A DNA stretch of 64,000 nt from Leucobacter chinensis (GTDB lineage Bacteria; Actinomycetota; Actinomycetes; Actinomycetales; Microbacteriaceae): positions 248,001 through 312,000 of the forward strand of contig NZ_JAHQZR010000006.1 in assembly GCF_019049105.1 (NCBI RefSeq). Direction: 5' to 3'. The notes below the pieces were generated by a model that saw only the letters and a list, made by a program, of their open reading frames with translations, did no database searches and had not been told where the DNA came from. A program made the translations under genes and the position numbers. How positions within the stretch are numbered: position 1 is the first letter of the stretch; each line of letters begins with the position of its first letter. This document shows positions 32,901 through 40,150 of the stretch, piece after piece.

Positions 32901-34259
32901 CGGCAAAGGCAGTATGCGGGTGGGTGGCACATGACCGAAGGAAACCTTCTGCTACTTGGGCTGCCAGGGAGTGGAACGAGTAACGCGCTCGTGCAGCTGG
33001 CGATGGCGTCACTGCATCGTTCACGGCAAAGCCCGTGTCAGCTGCTCTTTCTTGAGATGGGCAGAGGCACGTTCGATGCTTTTGATGCATCACACGCTAC
33101 GCGCACGCTTGTGGCGTCGGGGCCCGACGCGGCTGAGCAGCGCAGCCGGCTCATTCGCTTTTTGCATCGCGAGCTGCAGGCTAGGCAAGCGAGCAACCGG
33201 GAGCACGAACCGATGCTCATCTACGTCGACGGTTTCACCGAGCTCAGAGAGGAGTACCAAGACCATGATGGGCAGATGCTGCTCGACATGTTTATGCGCG
33301 TTTATGCTGACGGGCCAAGCGTTGCGATGCACACGGCGATGTCGGCGCACCGCGCGGCCTCGGTTCCTGCGGCGATTGATGCGCTCACCAAACAGCGGTG
33401 GGTGTTTCGCCTTGCCAACGTTCACGATTATGCGGCCTTGGGTATTCGGCCCGCCGATATGCCCGCTGATACCCCTGGGCGATGCATCGATACGGCGTCT
33501 GGGCACCACCTACAGGTCGTGAAACCGTCGAAGAACATTGAGGTCACGGTGCGAGCGCTCAATGAGGGGCGGCGAGGCCAGAGGCCCCCAGACCCGGCGG
33601 CCGTCATGCCTGGCGAAGTGATGGCTGCGAGCCTCGAAAGGATCTTCAGGCTGAGTGGGGAATCGATCGAGCTTCCTGTAGGCATCGACGAAGAGACGCT
33701 CGCCGCCTTCGTGGCGAGGCTGAAACCAGGACAGCACGTACTCGTTGCTGGGCCGTCACGGTCGGGTAAAACAACGTTTCTTGGGGCGCTTCGAGAAATG
33801 TGCGAGAGAGCGCTGGCTGTGTTTGTCGTCTGCTCGCATTCATCACCGCTCAGGGATATGGGCGATGCACGAGTCGCGGTCACGACCGAAGCGATCAGCG
33901 GGCTCGTGCGGTTTCTTCGAAGTCAGAGCACCCCGTCGCTTCTCCTCATCGATGATGCCGACGAAATCGATGATGAGTGCGGCGAATTAGAGCAGCTCTT
34001 GCGACAGACTCCCGTGGGCCTCACGATCATTGCCGCGGGGCACAGCTCGAGGCTGAGGCAACGCTACGGTCACTGGAGTGCCGGGGTGCGCGACTCGCGG
34101 TGCGGCCTGCTGCTGCAACCAGACGCCGATTACGACGGTGAACTGCTGGGCGTTCGGCTGCCGCGCTCGCCGCCTATCGCGATGACTGAAGGAAGGGGCT
34201 ACTGGTGCGAGCAGGGTCAAGCGACGCTCGTGCAGAGCATGCGTTCGGGCACTCCGTGA
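29913..34259 (+). CDS. FHA domain-containing FtsK/SpoIIIE ATPase, EssC-like (type VII secretion class)
   Basis: This 1448-residue protein resembles EssC/EccC, the membrane motor of type VII secretion. An N-terminal beta-grasp-like segment (about 13-90) is followed by an FHA domain with GSDPGCDLVL (from G119) and AARHCTLE (R136, H137). Two membrane helices span about 245-287. Three FtsK-type ATPase modules follow. The first is intact, with GTTGSGKS (675-682, K681) and LVVDEC (D783, E784). The second is degenerate, with GLPGSGTS (1016-1023), a threonine replacing the lysine, and a weak VDGFTE. The third has GPSRSGKT (K1286) and LLIDDADE (D1347). No WXG100 substrate or Ecc partner is in the window. 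ATG 29913 or ATG 29949 (GAGGCGG upstream) may be the start. Confidence 0.88.
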   Translation: MTVPESNPRGGVMRIVVDPPRGETNIFELESWAPGATVRDLLDALRAHGIRGWLSVSLDGVPLTPLLRLADLALVEGARLSEHPVNAVRPFAGWVLSVAAGSRAGAVVGLAKHRVVTVGSDPGCDLVLECRGVAARHCTLEREADGVRIRHTAEGKETLVDEALVGSEGLLLRSEATITVGQTRLRVRPSLREQRAQLPELERRGAEGVTVAFSRSPVARQEPAQQVLEPPEPPVEREGRTAKPAVLMLVAPIVIAGVFAVMLGDARMMLFAAFGPVTSLLGYLGQAFKARRSRGEVKQQEIDRVAQFFGAVHKAATMHRRGLESLAPDLSVVLRRAMMPSVELWKRRAGEPHFATVRLGVGDVVWRPPLGKMGGRWNDRPSQEAPVLCHRQHALPITVDLGELQSGMLGIVGDRETSVALVRGILAQLAVHCGPADLLTAVVSDPQHERDWSWVSLLPHASRGKHSGQAFWCVSGPEAARTQFAQLCSQQQAESTRVSITIIDTDTLREAGWAGMRQLVALQPGEKVRNIVLVLAESGDALPAQCETTVSIGRDGKAWLRQGTSHSEIEPFTVSGMGGNEALECARSLARLRDPEQQEAAHTIPSQVRLAEVLQGTQPRSHAQKQAVQQVTVTVQRVHELWSTSEGVGAPVGMRAGAIQHIDLVRDGPHALVAGTTGSGKSEFLRTLVISLALHHSPEELNFILVDFKGGAAFADCEQLPHTVGTLSNLDAQLAARAITALEAEIVRRQRLFASAGHTIDTLDAYRATKPAEPMARIVLVVDECAMLAQQLPSVLASFVSIAAVGRTLGIHLVLATQRPAGVVTEDILANTNLRVALRVQSPEDSLQVIESSAAANLSRHQTGRALLRLGRGEVVEVQTAMVRGKATREVCETVSVSEADPFRPVSSERATIKNRTEQQRSAVEQGTKKPGSADGAQHTISVIALAAERLGLGRPRRVWPEPLPGQLCREQLDLAASTENSVEAPLVVALADDPPRQRQYAGGWHMTEGNLLLLGLPGSGTSNALVQLAMASLHRSRQSPCQLLFLEMGRGTFDAFDASHATRTLVASGPDAAEQRSRLIRFLHRELQARQASNREHEPMLIYVDGFTELREEYQDHDGQMLLDMFMRVYADGPSVAMHTAMSAHRAASVPAAIDALTKQRWVFRLANVHDYAALGIRPADMPADTPGRCIDTASGHHLQVVKPSKNIEVTVRALNEGRRGQRPPDPAAVMPGEVMAASLERIFRLSGESIELPVGIDEETLAAFVARLKPGQHVLVAGPSRSGKTTFLGALREMCERALAVFVVCSHSSPLRDMGDARVAVTTEAISGLVRFLRSQSTPSLLLIDDADEIDDECGELEQLLRQTPVGLTIIAAGHSSRLRQRYGHWSAGVRDSRCGLLLQPDADYDGELLGVRLPRSPPIAMTEGRGYWCEQGQATLVQSMRSGTP

Positions 34260-34278
34260 GGCACGGGTGGCGGTCTTG

Positions 34279-34289
34279 CGAGCGTTACT
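34279..34289 (+). repeat. Direct repeat CGAGCGTTACT, right copy
   Basis: The second perfect copy of CGAGCGTTACT lies twenty bases after the FHA/FtsK stop, in the same orientation as the copy at 29855-29865. Confidence 0.6.
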
Positions 34290-34291
34290 CC

Positions 34292-35272
34292 CTAGCGAGT
34301 TGAGGGGCGGCGCTCGTCAGCACGTGCCTGGGCCGCGAGGTATGCGTTGTACTCGTCGAGCTCGGCGTCTTCAGCCTCCTGGCGACGCGATGCCGTCTTC
34401 ATATCGCGGTTGCGCCACTTCGAGAGGGTCACCGCAAGAACGATGAGCAGCGGAATCTCGCCGTAGCTCCAGGCGAGGGTTCCGCCGATTGATTCGTCGG
34501 CCGCCCGCGTGAGATCCCAGCCCGAGGGGTCACCCGAGTACCAAGAGAAGAGGTCACCATCGCCGAGAATGAGAATGAGACCAAAGAGCGCGTGAATCTG
34601 AATTTCGACAAATACCTCGACAAGGCGCACGGCATACGAGGGCGTTCGCGGCAGAGGGTCTCGCGCCCAGAGTGGCGCCGCCGCGATGGTGCCGAACACC
34701 AAGATTGCGGTGAGCAGCATCGCGTGGCCGCCAGGCAGCGCGAGCACGAGGCTGATGGCATCGGTAAAGTACAGAGCCGGGAAGAAAATGAGCGGAACCA
34801 CGATGACCATGATCGGGTGCAGCAGCACGTATGCCGTGCGCGAGCGGTAGGCGCCGAGCGCCGCCCGCAAGATCGAGCCGCCAAGACCCGTGTGCGGCAT
34901 AGCCTTCAGCAACAGCCTGCCCGGTGAACCCATGAGCAGAAGCGGGGGAACAAAGACGAGAAGGGTGAGCTGCTGAAAGATGAGCACCGAAACGAGTGAA
35001 TCAGCGAACCCATTCATCGAGGTGCCGGTCACGAAGAACCACACGGCGCAGCCGAGCAGGAACGAGATGCTTGAGGCAGCGTTCCACTTCTTCCGTTTGC
35101 GCCTGAGCGAAACGACGCCCGCGAGATACACAAGGAACACAAGCACCGAGGCCCAAGCGAGCGGGGTGATCGTGTCGGGACCGATCCTGACGAACTCTGC
35201 GGGGTCGAACATCGGCGCGATGTTCGAACGCGTCAAAACGGACATTGCTGCCAGGAACGGCGTCGCGGTCAT
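34292..35272 (-). CDS. caa3-type cytochrome c oxidase assembly factor CtaG-like membrane protein
   Basis: This protein of about 326 residues belongs to the caa3_CtaG family of integral membrane proteins, linked to copper delivery or cytochrome oxidase assembly. It has about seven to nine helices. Recognisable segments are TPLAWASVLVFLVYLAG, then FFVTGTSMNGFADSLVS, QQLTLLVFVPPLLLMGSPG, LLHPIMVIVVPLIFF and EIQIHALFGLILILGDGDL, with conserved Met and His residues in or near helices (M, H in PALYF/ALPGGHAML and IQIHALFG) that could bind copper. The C-terminus is charged and cytoplasmic. The start is not certain: a TTG at 35281 and ATGs at 35272 and further in are possible, and I chose 35272. No oxidase genes are adjacent. 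The 284-base gap to the next gene shows no other feature. Confidence 0.87.
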   Translation of the reverse strand: MTATPFLAAMSVLTRSNIAPMFDPAEFVRIGPDTITPLAWASVLVFLVYLAGVVSLRRKRKKWNAASSISFLLGCAVWFFVTGTSMNGFADSLVSVLIFQQLTLLVFVPPLLLMGSPGRLLLKAMPHTGLGGSILRAALGAYRSRTAYVLLHPIMVIVVPLIFFPALYFTDAISLVLALPGGHAMLLTAILVFGTIAAAPLWARDPLPRTPSYAVRLVEVFVEIQIHALFGLILILGDGDLFSWYSGDPSGWDLTRAADESIGGTLAWSYGEIPLLIVLAVTLSKWRNRDMKTASRRQEAEDAELDEYNAYLAAQARADERRPSTR

Positions 35273-35556
35273 TGAGGGCAACCCTTATTTTCTTGCGGCT
35301 TCTGATCCACCCAGATCATGCGGATCGCTCACAGTGGTTGCTTTTCGTGACCAGCGCACAAAGCGCACTCTGGTCACGATCGAAGGCCCTGCCGCGATGA
35401 ACGTCCGTGGCATAACCCGAGGGGTCTCGGTTCGGAACACGACAGAAAGGAATCACCGGGTGAAAACGGTTCACCCCATACTTCCCGCCGTAGTCAGCCC
35501 CAACCGTAGCAGTCTCTGTAAGGGCATGCCAGCCGGGCACCGCGGCAGAGCGGGCT

Positions 35557-36009
35557 TTAGAGCGCCTCTGGCTCAGCTGCTGGGCTGCCGCCTGCCGCTT
35601 TCTGGTCACGCTTCGGCACGATGAAGTCAAAGAGCCACGAGAATACGAAGGCGTAGACTAAGAAGAAGACCATGAGGCCGATGTCGAGCAAGAAAGCCTC
35701 GACGAGCCCCACGCCGAGCAGCAAAGCCATGGCCGGCACCAGGAACAGGACGAGGCCGGCCTCGAAGCCGAGCGAGTACGCGATGCGGCGCGGCACCGTT
35801 CGCGTTTGTGATGGCTGGCGCCGCTCCCACGCCTCAAAGAGGCTCGTCCAAATAAAGTTCCAGGTCATGGCGATGACCGACGACACCACGGCCGTCGCCA
35901 TCGCGCTCGAGCCGCTATGGCCGAGGGCTGAAAAGGTAAATGCCACGAGTGAGATGGCGAGCAGCTCGAAAACGAGCACGTAGACGATTCGACGCACGAT
36001 GGGCGACAT
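35557..36009 (-). CDS. PACE-family efflux pump-like membrane protein
   Basis: This 150-residue protein matches the proteobacterial antimicrobial compound efflux (PACE) architecture of two tandem bacterial transmembrane pair domains, giving four helices. Segments of note are IVRRIVYVLVFELLAI in the first helix, AMTWNFIWTSLFEAWERR, the repeat-like RRIAYSLGFEAGLVLF in helix three, and LVYAFVFSWLFDFIVPKR in helix four, with the paired Arg/Glu pattern typical of the family. PACE members export biocides such as chlorhexidine or short diamines, but function here is inferred only. ATG 36009 is preferred over an upstream ATG because GGGAGGAAC lies directly before it. It is downstream of the LysR gene on the same strand, 182 bases away. 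Confidence 0.82.
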   Translation of the reverse strand: MSPIVRRIVYVLVFELLAISLVAFTFSALGHSGSSAMATAVVSSVIAMTWNFIWTSLFEAWERRQPSQTRTVPRRIAYSLGFEAGLVLFLVPAMALLLGVGLVEAFLLDIGLMVFFLVYAFVFSWLFDFIVPKRDQKAAGGSPAAEPEAL

Positions 36010-36191
36010 GGTTCCTCCCGAGTGTTGAGCATGGGAAGTCCTTGCGGGTTCACGTCCATGGCACATGAAACATGGTGTGGCTGAGCCACGGGCGAAGCGC
36101 TGAGGCGGTTCGTTCAGGAAATCTTAGCAACGTTCTGCTGGGCACGTGCACAGGCAAGCGTCGGCAAAACCGGGGCGACGCGGGCGGGCGA

Positions 36192-37133
36192 TTAAGCGGT
36201 TTGCACGAGGTGCTCGGTCGCTGCTCCCGGCGCTGTAAAGCGGGCGGCAACATCGTGAATGAGAGCTTGCAGGGCGGCTCCCGCGTGGGTCGGTGCCATG
36301 TCGGTGCGCCTCGCGAGGCTCACTGTGCGAGTGAGGTCTGGCTCGACGAGTGGGGTGACGCGAAGACTTGGCCGGTCAACCGTGATCATCGCGGGCACGA
36401 CCGCGACGCCGAGGCCGCGTTCGGTGAAGCGCAAAGCGGCGTCCATCTCAGCGCCCGTCAGCGCAACACTCGGCGTGAGGTCGGCTGCCATCATCGCGGT
36501 GTCGATGGCTCCGCGAAGGTCGTAGTTGTCGGGAAACATGAGTTGCGGAACGGTTGCGAGCTCTCGAAGGGTGACCCGCTGCTCGCTCTCAAACGGCGTG
36601 GGGAGTGCGCCACCTGAGACAACGACGAGACGCTCGAGCAGGAGTGGTTCGAGCTCGAGCACCGCGCGGTCAGCTCCAGAAGAAAGACTTGTCACGATGA
36701 GTGCGAGATCGAGTGACCCCTCGATGAGCGCCGAGATGAGGCTGCGCGAACCGCTCTCGACAATCTCTAGGTCGATGCCCGGGTGGCTCGCCTGAAACTC
36801 CGTGAGCACTTCGACCACGAGGCTCGTGCACAGCGTCGGGGTTGCCCCGAGGCGAATGCGACCGCTTCGAAGGCCGGCGAGCTCGGCCATTTCGTGGTGG
36901 GCCGTGTCGGCATCGGCGAGCATGCGGCGTGCGATGGGCAGCAGTCGTTCGCCGGCAGCAGTGAGAGTGACATTGCCGCGCACCCTGTTAAAAAGCTCAA
37001 TGCCGAGGTTCTGTTCGAGCGATGCGATCTGCCTGCTGAGTGACGGCTGGGCGAGGTGCAGTTGGTCTGCGGCCCGCGTAAAGTTGCCGGTTTTGGTGAT
37101 CGCCACGAAACCACGCAGCTGTTCAAGATTCAT
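36192..37133 (-). CDS. LysR-family transcriptional regulator
   Basis: This 313-residue protein has the standard LysR layout. The N-terminal winged helix-turn-helix covers MNLEQLRGFVAI through GNFTRAADQLHLAQPSLSRQI, with LGIELFNR following as the wing, and the linker helix ends near residue 85. The periplasmic-binding-like effector domain begins at GRIRLGATPTLC and extends to the C-terminus. It faces the FrdA/SdhA-like flavoprotein gene across 77 bases and presumably controls it. There is no ribosome site. TAGGCT lies six bases before the ATG. The near-perfect palindrome at 37151-37170 overlaps its own -35 region, so autoregulation is likely. The effector is unknown, but a dicarboxylate would fit the neighbour. 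Confidence 0.93.
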   Translation of the reverse strand: MNLEQLRGFVAITKTGNFTRAADQLHLAQPSLSRQIASLEQNLGIELFNRVRGNVTLTAAGERLLPIARRMLADADTAHHEMAELAGLRSGRIRLGATPTLCTSLVVEVLTEFQASHPGIDLEIVESGSRSLISALIEGSLDLALIVTSLSSGADRAVLELEPLLLERLVVVSGGALPTPFESEQRVTLRELATVPQLMFPDNYDLRGAIDTAMMAADLTPSVALTGAEMDAALRFTERGLGVAVVPAMITVDRPSLRVTPLVEPDLTRTVSLARRTDMAPTHAGAALQALIHDVAARFTAPGAATEHLVQTA

Positions 37134-37139
37134 ATCAAT

Positions 37140-37203
37140 AGCCTAAGCGTATTGTTCTCATGAAAACAATGCATTGGAGTAATTAAAAGATCAGATCTAG
37201 CGT
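37140..37203. promoter_or_regulatory. LysR operator and divergent promoters
   Basis: Three elements are visible. TAGGCT on the minus strand (37145-37140) is the -10 of lysR, with TTGTTT (37169-37164) 18 bases upstream as -35. TAGCGT (37198-37203), with TTGGAG (37174-37179), is a candidate promoter for the flavoprotein gene, seven bases before its ATG. Between them the 20-base sequence ATTGTTCTCATGAAAACAAT (37151-37170) is palindromic except for one pair, and lies at about -60 to -40 relative to the flavoprotein start. Confidence 0.65.
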
Positions 37204-37210
37204 GGGGGCC

Positions 37211-38962
37211 ATGGAAAAAGAGACACCACAACCAGAGAGAATGATGACCACCGCGGTGCTCGTCATTGGCACCGGCGGCGCGGGGCTTCGCGCGGCCATC
37301 GAGCTTTCAGAACAGGGAGTGCAGGTACTCGCGGTCGGCAAGCGTCGCAAGCACGATGCGCACACCACCCTCGCGGCCGGCGGCATCAATGCCGCGCTTG
37401 GCACGATGGATCCTGAAGACAGCTGGCAGCAGCACGCGGCCGATACGCTGCGCGAGTCGTACATGCTCGCTGATCCGCACATCGTCGAAATCGTCGCCAA
37501 GAATGCGGCGCAGGGAATCGACGATCTCGATCGCTGGGGCATGCCCTTCGCACGAGAGGAAGACGGGCGCATCAGCCAGCGCTTCTTCGGCGCTCACCTC
37601 TACCGCCGCACCTGCTACTCGGGCGACTACACGGGCCTCGAGATTCAGCGCACCCTGCTTAGGCGCGCGCAGGAGCTGCAGGTTCCCATCATCGACAGCG
37701 TGTACATCACCCGCCTGCTCGTAGCCGACGGGCGAATCTTCGGCGCCTACGGCTTCGACATCGTTGACGGAACCCCCGTCGTCATTCACGCTGACGCTGT
37801 TATTCTCGCGGCCGGTGGCCACACCCGCATCTGGCGTCACACCTCGAGCCGACGCGACGAGAACACGGGCGATTCGTTCCGCCTCGCAGCCCTTGCCGGC
37901 GCCAGGATTCGCGACGCCGAGCTCGTACAGTTTCACCCGTCGGGGCTGCTCGAGCCCTCAGACGCTGCTGGCACCCTCGTCTCAGAGGCGGCCCGCGGTG
38001 AGGGCGGCGTGCTGCGCAACAGCGAGGGTGAGCGCTTCATGGAGCGCTACGATCCCGTTCGCAAGGAGCTCTCGACCCGCGACCGCGTAGCACTCGCGAA
38101 CTACACCGAGATTGCCGAGGGGCGCGGCACCGAGAAGGGCGGCGTGTACCTCGACGTGTCGCACCTGCCGCGCGAGCAGATTCTCGAGAAGCTGCCCCGC
38201 GTGTACCGCAACCTCATCGACATGCAGATGCTCGACATTACGAAGGAGCCCATCGAGGTCGCACCGACCGCTCACTATTCAATGGGTGGCGTTTGGGTGA
38301 GTGCCGACGAGCACCGCACCGGTGTTGACGGTCTCTGGGCGATCGGCGAGGCTGCGAGCGGCCTGCACGGCGCAAACCGTCTCGGAGGCAACTCGCTCAT
38401 CGAACTGCTCGTCTACGGCAGGCTCACGGGTGGCGACGCCGCGCAGTATGTGCAGGGGCTCACCGAGGTGAAGCGTGACCCGGCCATGGTGCACGAGGCG
38501 CGTGAAGAGATGCAGGCACTGCTCACGGGCGGCGGCGAAGAGAGCCCGAGGCTCTTGCAGCGCCAGCTTCGCGACCTCATGACCGAGCACGCTGGCGTCG
38601 TGCGAAGCGAAGAAGGGCTGCTCGAGGGCCTGCGCAAGCTCGCCGAGCTCGAGACCCGCGCGGGGCACGTGACGGCTCACCCCGACATCGCAGGCTTCGA
38701 CGACCTCGCCCACGCTTTCGACCTCTACGGCTCGCTCCTTGCTGCCCGTGCGACCCTCGAGTCAGCGCTCGAGCGACGAGAGACGCGCGGCTGCCACAAC
38801 CGCTCAGACTTCCCTGAGCAAGATGATGCGCTGAAGGGCAACATGGTCTGGAGCCCGTCGACCGGCGTGGTCTTCGAGCCCGCGGCCGAGGCCCCCGAGT
38901 GGCTGAACAAGCTCGCAAATGAGTGGATCGACGACTCGCCCGAGGGCAAGCTCGCCGAGTAA
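37211..38962 (+). CDS. Succinate dehydrogenase/fumarate reductase/L-aspartate oxidase family flavoprotein
   Basis: This 583-residue FAD protein has the dinucleotide fold at VLVIGTGGAGLRAAIE. AHTTLAAGGINAAL contains H51, the position of the histidine that binds FAD covalently in SdhA/FrdA. The substrate and catalytic residues are also present: RDRVALANYTEIAEGRG, TAHYSMGGV and HGANRLGGNSL, and the C-terminal capping region has ARATLESALERRETRG. No iron-sulfur or membrane subunit genes are adjacent, which sets it apart from a standard complex II. It may be an orphan soluble reductase/oxidase or a subunit whose partners lie elsewhere. The start is ATG 37211, with TAGCGT upstream, and GTG 37202 is also possible. 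LysR-divergent, single-gene unit with a strong terminator. Confidence 0.88.
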   Translation: MEKETPQPERMMTTAVLVIGTGGAGLRAAIELSEQGVQVLAVGKRRKHDAHTTLAAGGINAALGTMDPEDSWQQHAADTLRESYMLADPHIVEIVAKNAAQGIDDLDRWGMPFAREEDGRISQRFFGAHLYRRTCYSGDYTGLEIQRTLLRRAQELQVPIIDSVYITRLLVADGRIFGAYGFDIVDGTPVVIHADAVILAAGGHTRIWRHTSSRRDENTGDSFRLAALAGARIRDAELVQFHPSGLLEPSDAAGTLVSEAARGEGGVLRNSEGERFMERYDPVRKELSTRDRVALANYTEIAEGRGTEKGGVYLDVSHLPREQILEKLPRVYRNLIDMQMLDITKEPIEVAPTAHYSMGGVWVSADEHRTGVDGLWAIGEAASGLHGANRLGGNSLIELLVYGRLTGGDAAQYVQGLTEVKRDPAMVHEAREEMQALLTGGGEESPRLLQRQLRDLMTEHAGVVRSEEGLLEGLRKLAELETRAGHVTAHPDIAGFDDLAHAFDLYGSLLAARATLESALERRETRGCHNRSDFPEQDDALKGNMVWSPSTGVVFEPAAEAPEWLNKLANEWIDDSPEGKLAE

Positions 38963-38968
38963 CAGACC

Positions 38969-39016
38969 GTTCCCGTGCGAAAGTTCCTCCTCAGAGCGTT
39001 CGCACGGGAACATTTT
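38969..39016 (+). terminator. Terminator of the flavoprotein gene
   Basis: GTTCCCGTGCGAA (38969-38981) and TTCGCACGGGAAC (38999-39011) form a 13-bp perfect stem followed by ATTTTC. Confidence 0.85.
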
Positions 39017-39074
39017 CATTCGTGCGGCTAGCGTGTGATGAGCACGACGACAATCGAGACACCCGAGGAGTGAC

Positions 39075-39530
39075 ATGTCGCCGAGAACCCTCTTCCGCAT
39101 CTTTGCCAACGTCGAGATGGTGACCTGGGCGGGACTTATCGTGGCCCTGGTGCTTCGGGCTACCGGTGTCACCGCTGCCGCCGTACCGATCGCGGGAGGC
39201 GTTCACGGGTTCGTGTTTCTCGCGTATTGTGTCTCGACGGTGCTCGTGTGGGTGAACCAGCGTTGGCGAGCCAGGCTTGGCATCGTGAGTCTCGTTATCT
39301 CGGCGGTGCCTTTTGCGACCGTTCCTCTCGAGATAGCGATCAACAAGCGCGGGCTGCTCAGCGGCCCGTGGCGGCTTGCTCCCGGAGGCGACGAACCACG
39401 AGGCCTCATTGAACGTGCGCTAGCGCTCGTCTTGCGCAGGCCTCTCGTCTCGATGCTCGTGCTCATCGCGGTCGTCATCGCGGTCTTTTTCGCGCTTCTA
39501 TATGTCGGGCCGCCGGTCTCTCGCGATTAG
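39075..39530 (+). CDS. DUF3817 integral membrane protein
   Basis: This 151-residue protein has about four membrane helices. The DUF3817 core is visible: FRIFANVEMVTWAGLIVALVL, GVHGFVFLAYCVSTVLVW and IVSLVISAVPFATVPLEI, and a fourth helix lies near the C-terminus (SMLVLIAVVIAVFFALLYV). The family is widespread in actinobacteria and has no known function. GAGGAG five bases before the ATG is the ribosome site. The stop overlaps the stop of the convergent response-regulator gene by three bases, so the two genes are packed end to end. Confidence 0.85.
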   Translation: MSPRTLFRIFANVEMVTWAGLIVALVLRATGVTAAAVPIAGGVHGFVFLAYCVSTVLVWVNQRWRARLGIVSLVISAVPFATVPLEIAINKRGLLSGPWRLAPGGDEPRGLIERALALVLRRPLVSMLVLIAVVIAVFFALLYVGPPVSRD

Positions 39531-40150
39531 TCGATGAAGCCTCGCGCCCGTGCCTCATGCACGGCCTTTGATCGGGTGTCGACCTGCAGCTTGGTAAACA
39601 GGTGCGAGAGATGGCTCTTGACCGTCGCCTCGGTCACAAAGAGTGCCTTGGCAATTTCACGGTTGGTCGCTCCCGTGGCGAGAAGTGCGAGCACATCAAT
39701 CTCGCGCTCGGTGAGTTTGGGCGGCGGGTTACGCACCCCGTGCAACACCCGCGTCGCGTGCTCGGGTGAGAGCACGATCTCACCGCGCGCTGCTCGCTCG
39801 ATTGCCTCAGCGATGCTTTCTGGCTCGGCATCTTTGAGAAGGTAGCCGGCGGCCCCCGCCTCGATGGCGCCGATCACCTCGGCGTCGCGATCGAACGTGG
39901 TGAGCATGAGCACAATCGGGGCATCGTCGAGTGCGCGCAGTTGTTTCGTCGTTTCAATGCCGTCGATTCCGTCACCGAGCCGTAGGTCGCACAGGACGAC
40001 TGCGGGGGTGAGGTGTTGCGCAAGGCTGAGCGCTTCTTCGCCCGTTGCCGCCTCGCCGACGATCGTGAGTGAGGGGTGTGCACTCAGGACGGCCCTCAGC
40101 CCGCTGCGTACGACGGGGTGGTCGTCGACGAGAAGAACGGTGATGCTCAT
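39527..40150 (-). CDS. NarL/LuxR-type response regulator
   Basis: This 207-residue cytoplasmic regulator has a receiver domain with acidic pocket VDDHP (D9, D10), phosphorylation site D55 in LCDLRLGDG, the switch threonine in MLTTFDRD and lysine in LLKDAEPES. A C-terminal LuxR helix-turn-helix follows: LTEREIDVLALLATGATNREI, then ALFVTEATVKSHLSHLF. Its ATG overlaps the upstream histidine kinase stop by four bases, so it is the cognate regulator. Probable targets are the MMPL operon in which it sits and perhaps the nearby divergent genes. Confidence 0.95.
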   Translation of the reverse strand: MSITVLLVDDHPVVRSGLRAVLSAHPSLTIVGEAATGEEALSLAQHLTPAVVLCDLRLGDGIDGIETTKQLRALDDAPIVLMLTTFDRDAEVIGAIEAGAAGYLLKDAEPESIAEAIERAARGEIVLSPEHATRVLHGVRNPPPKLTEREIDVLALLATGATNREIAKALFVTEATVKSHLSHLFTKLQVDTRSKAVHEARARGFID

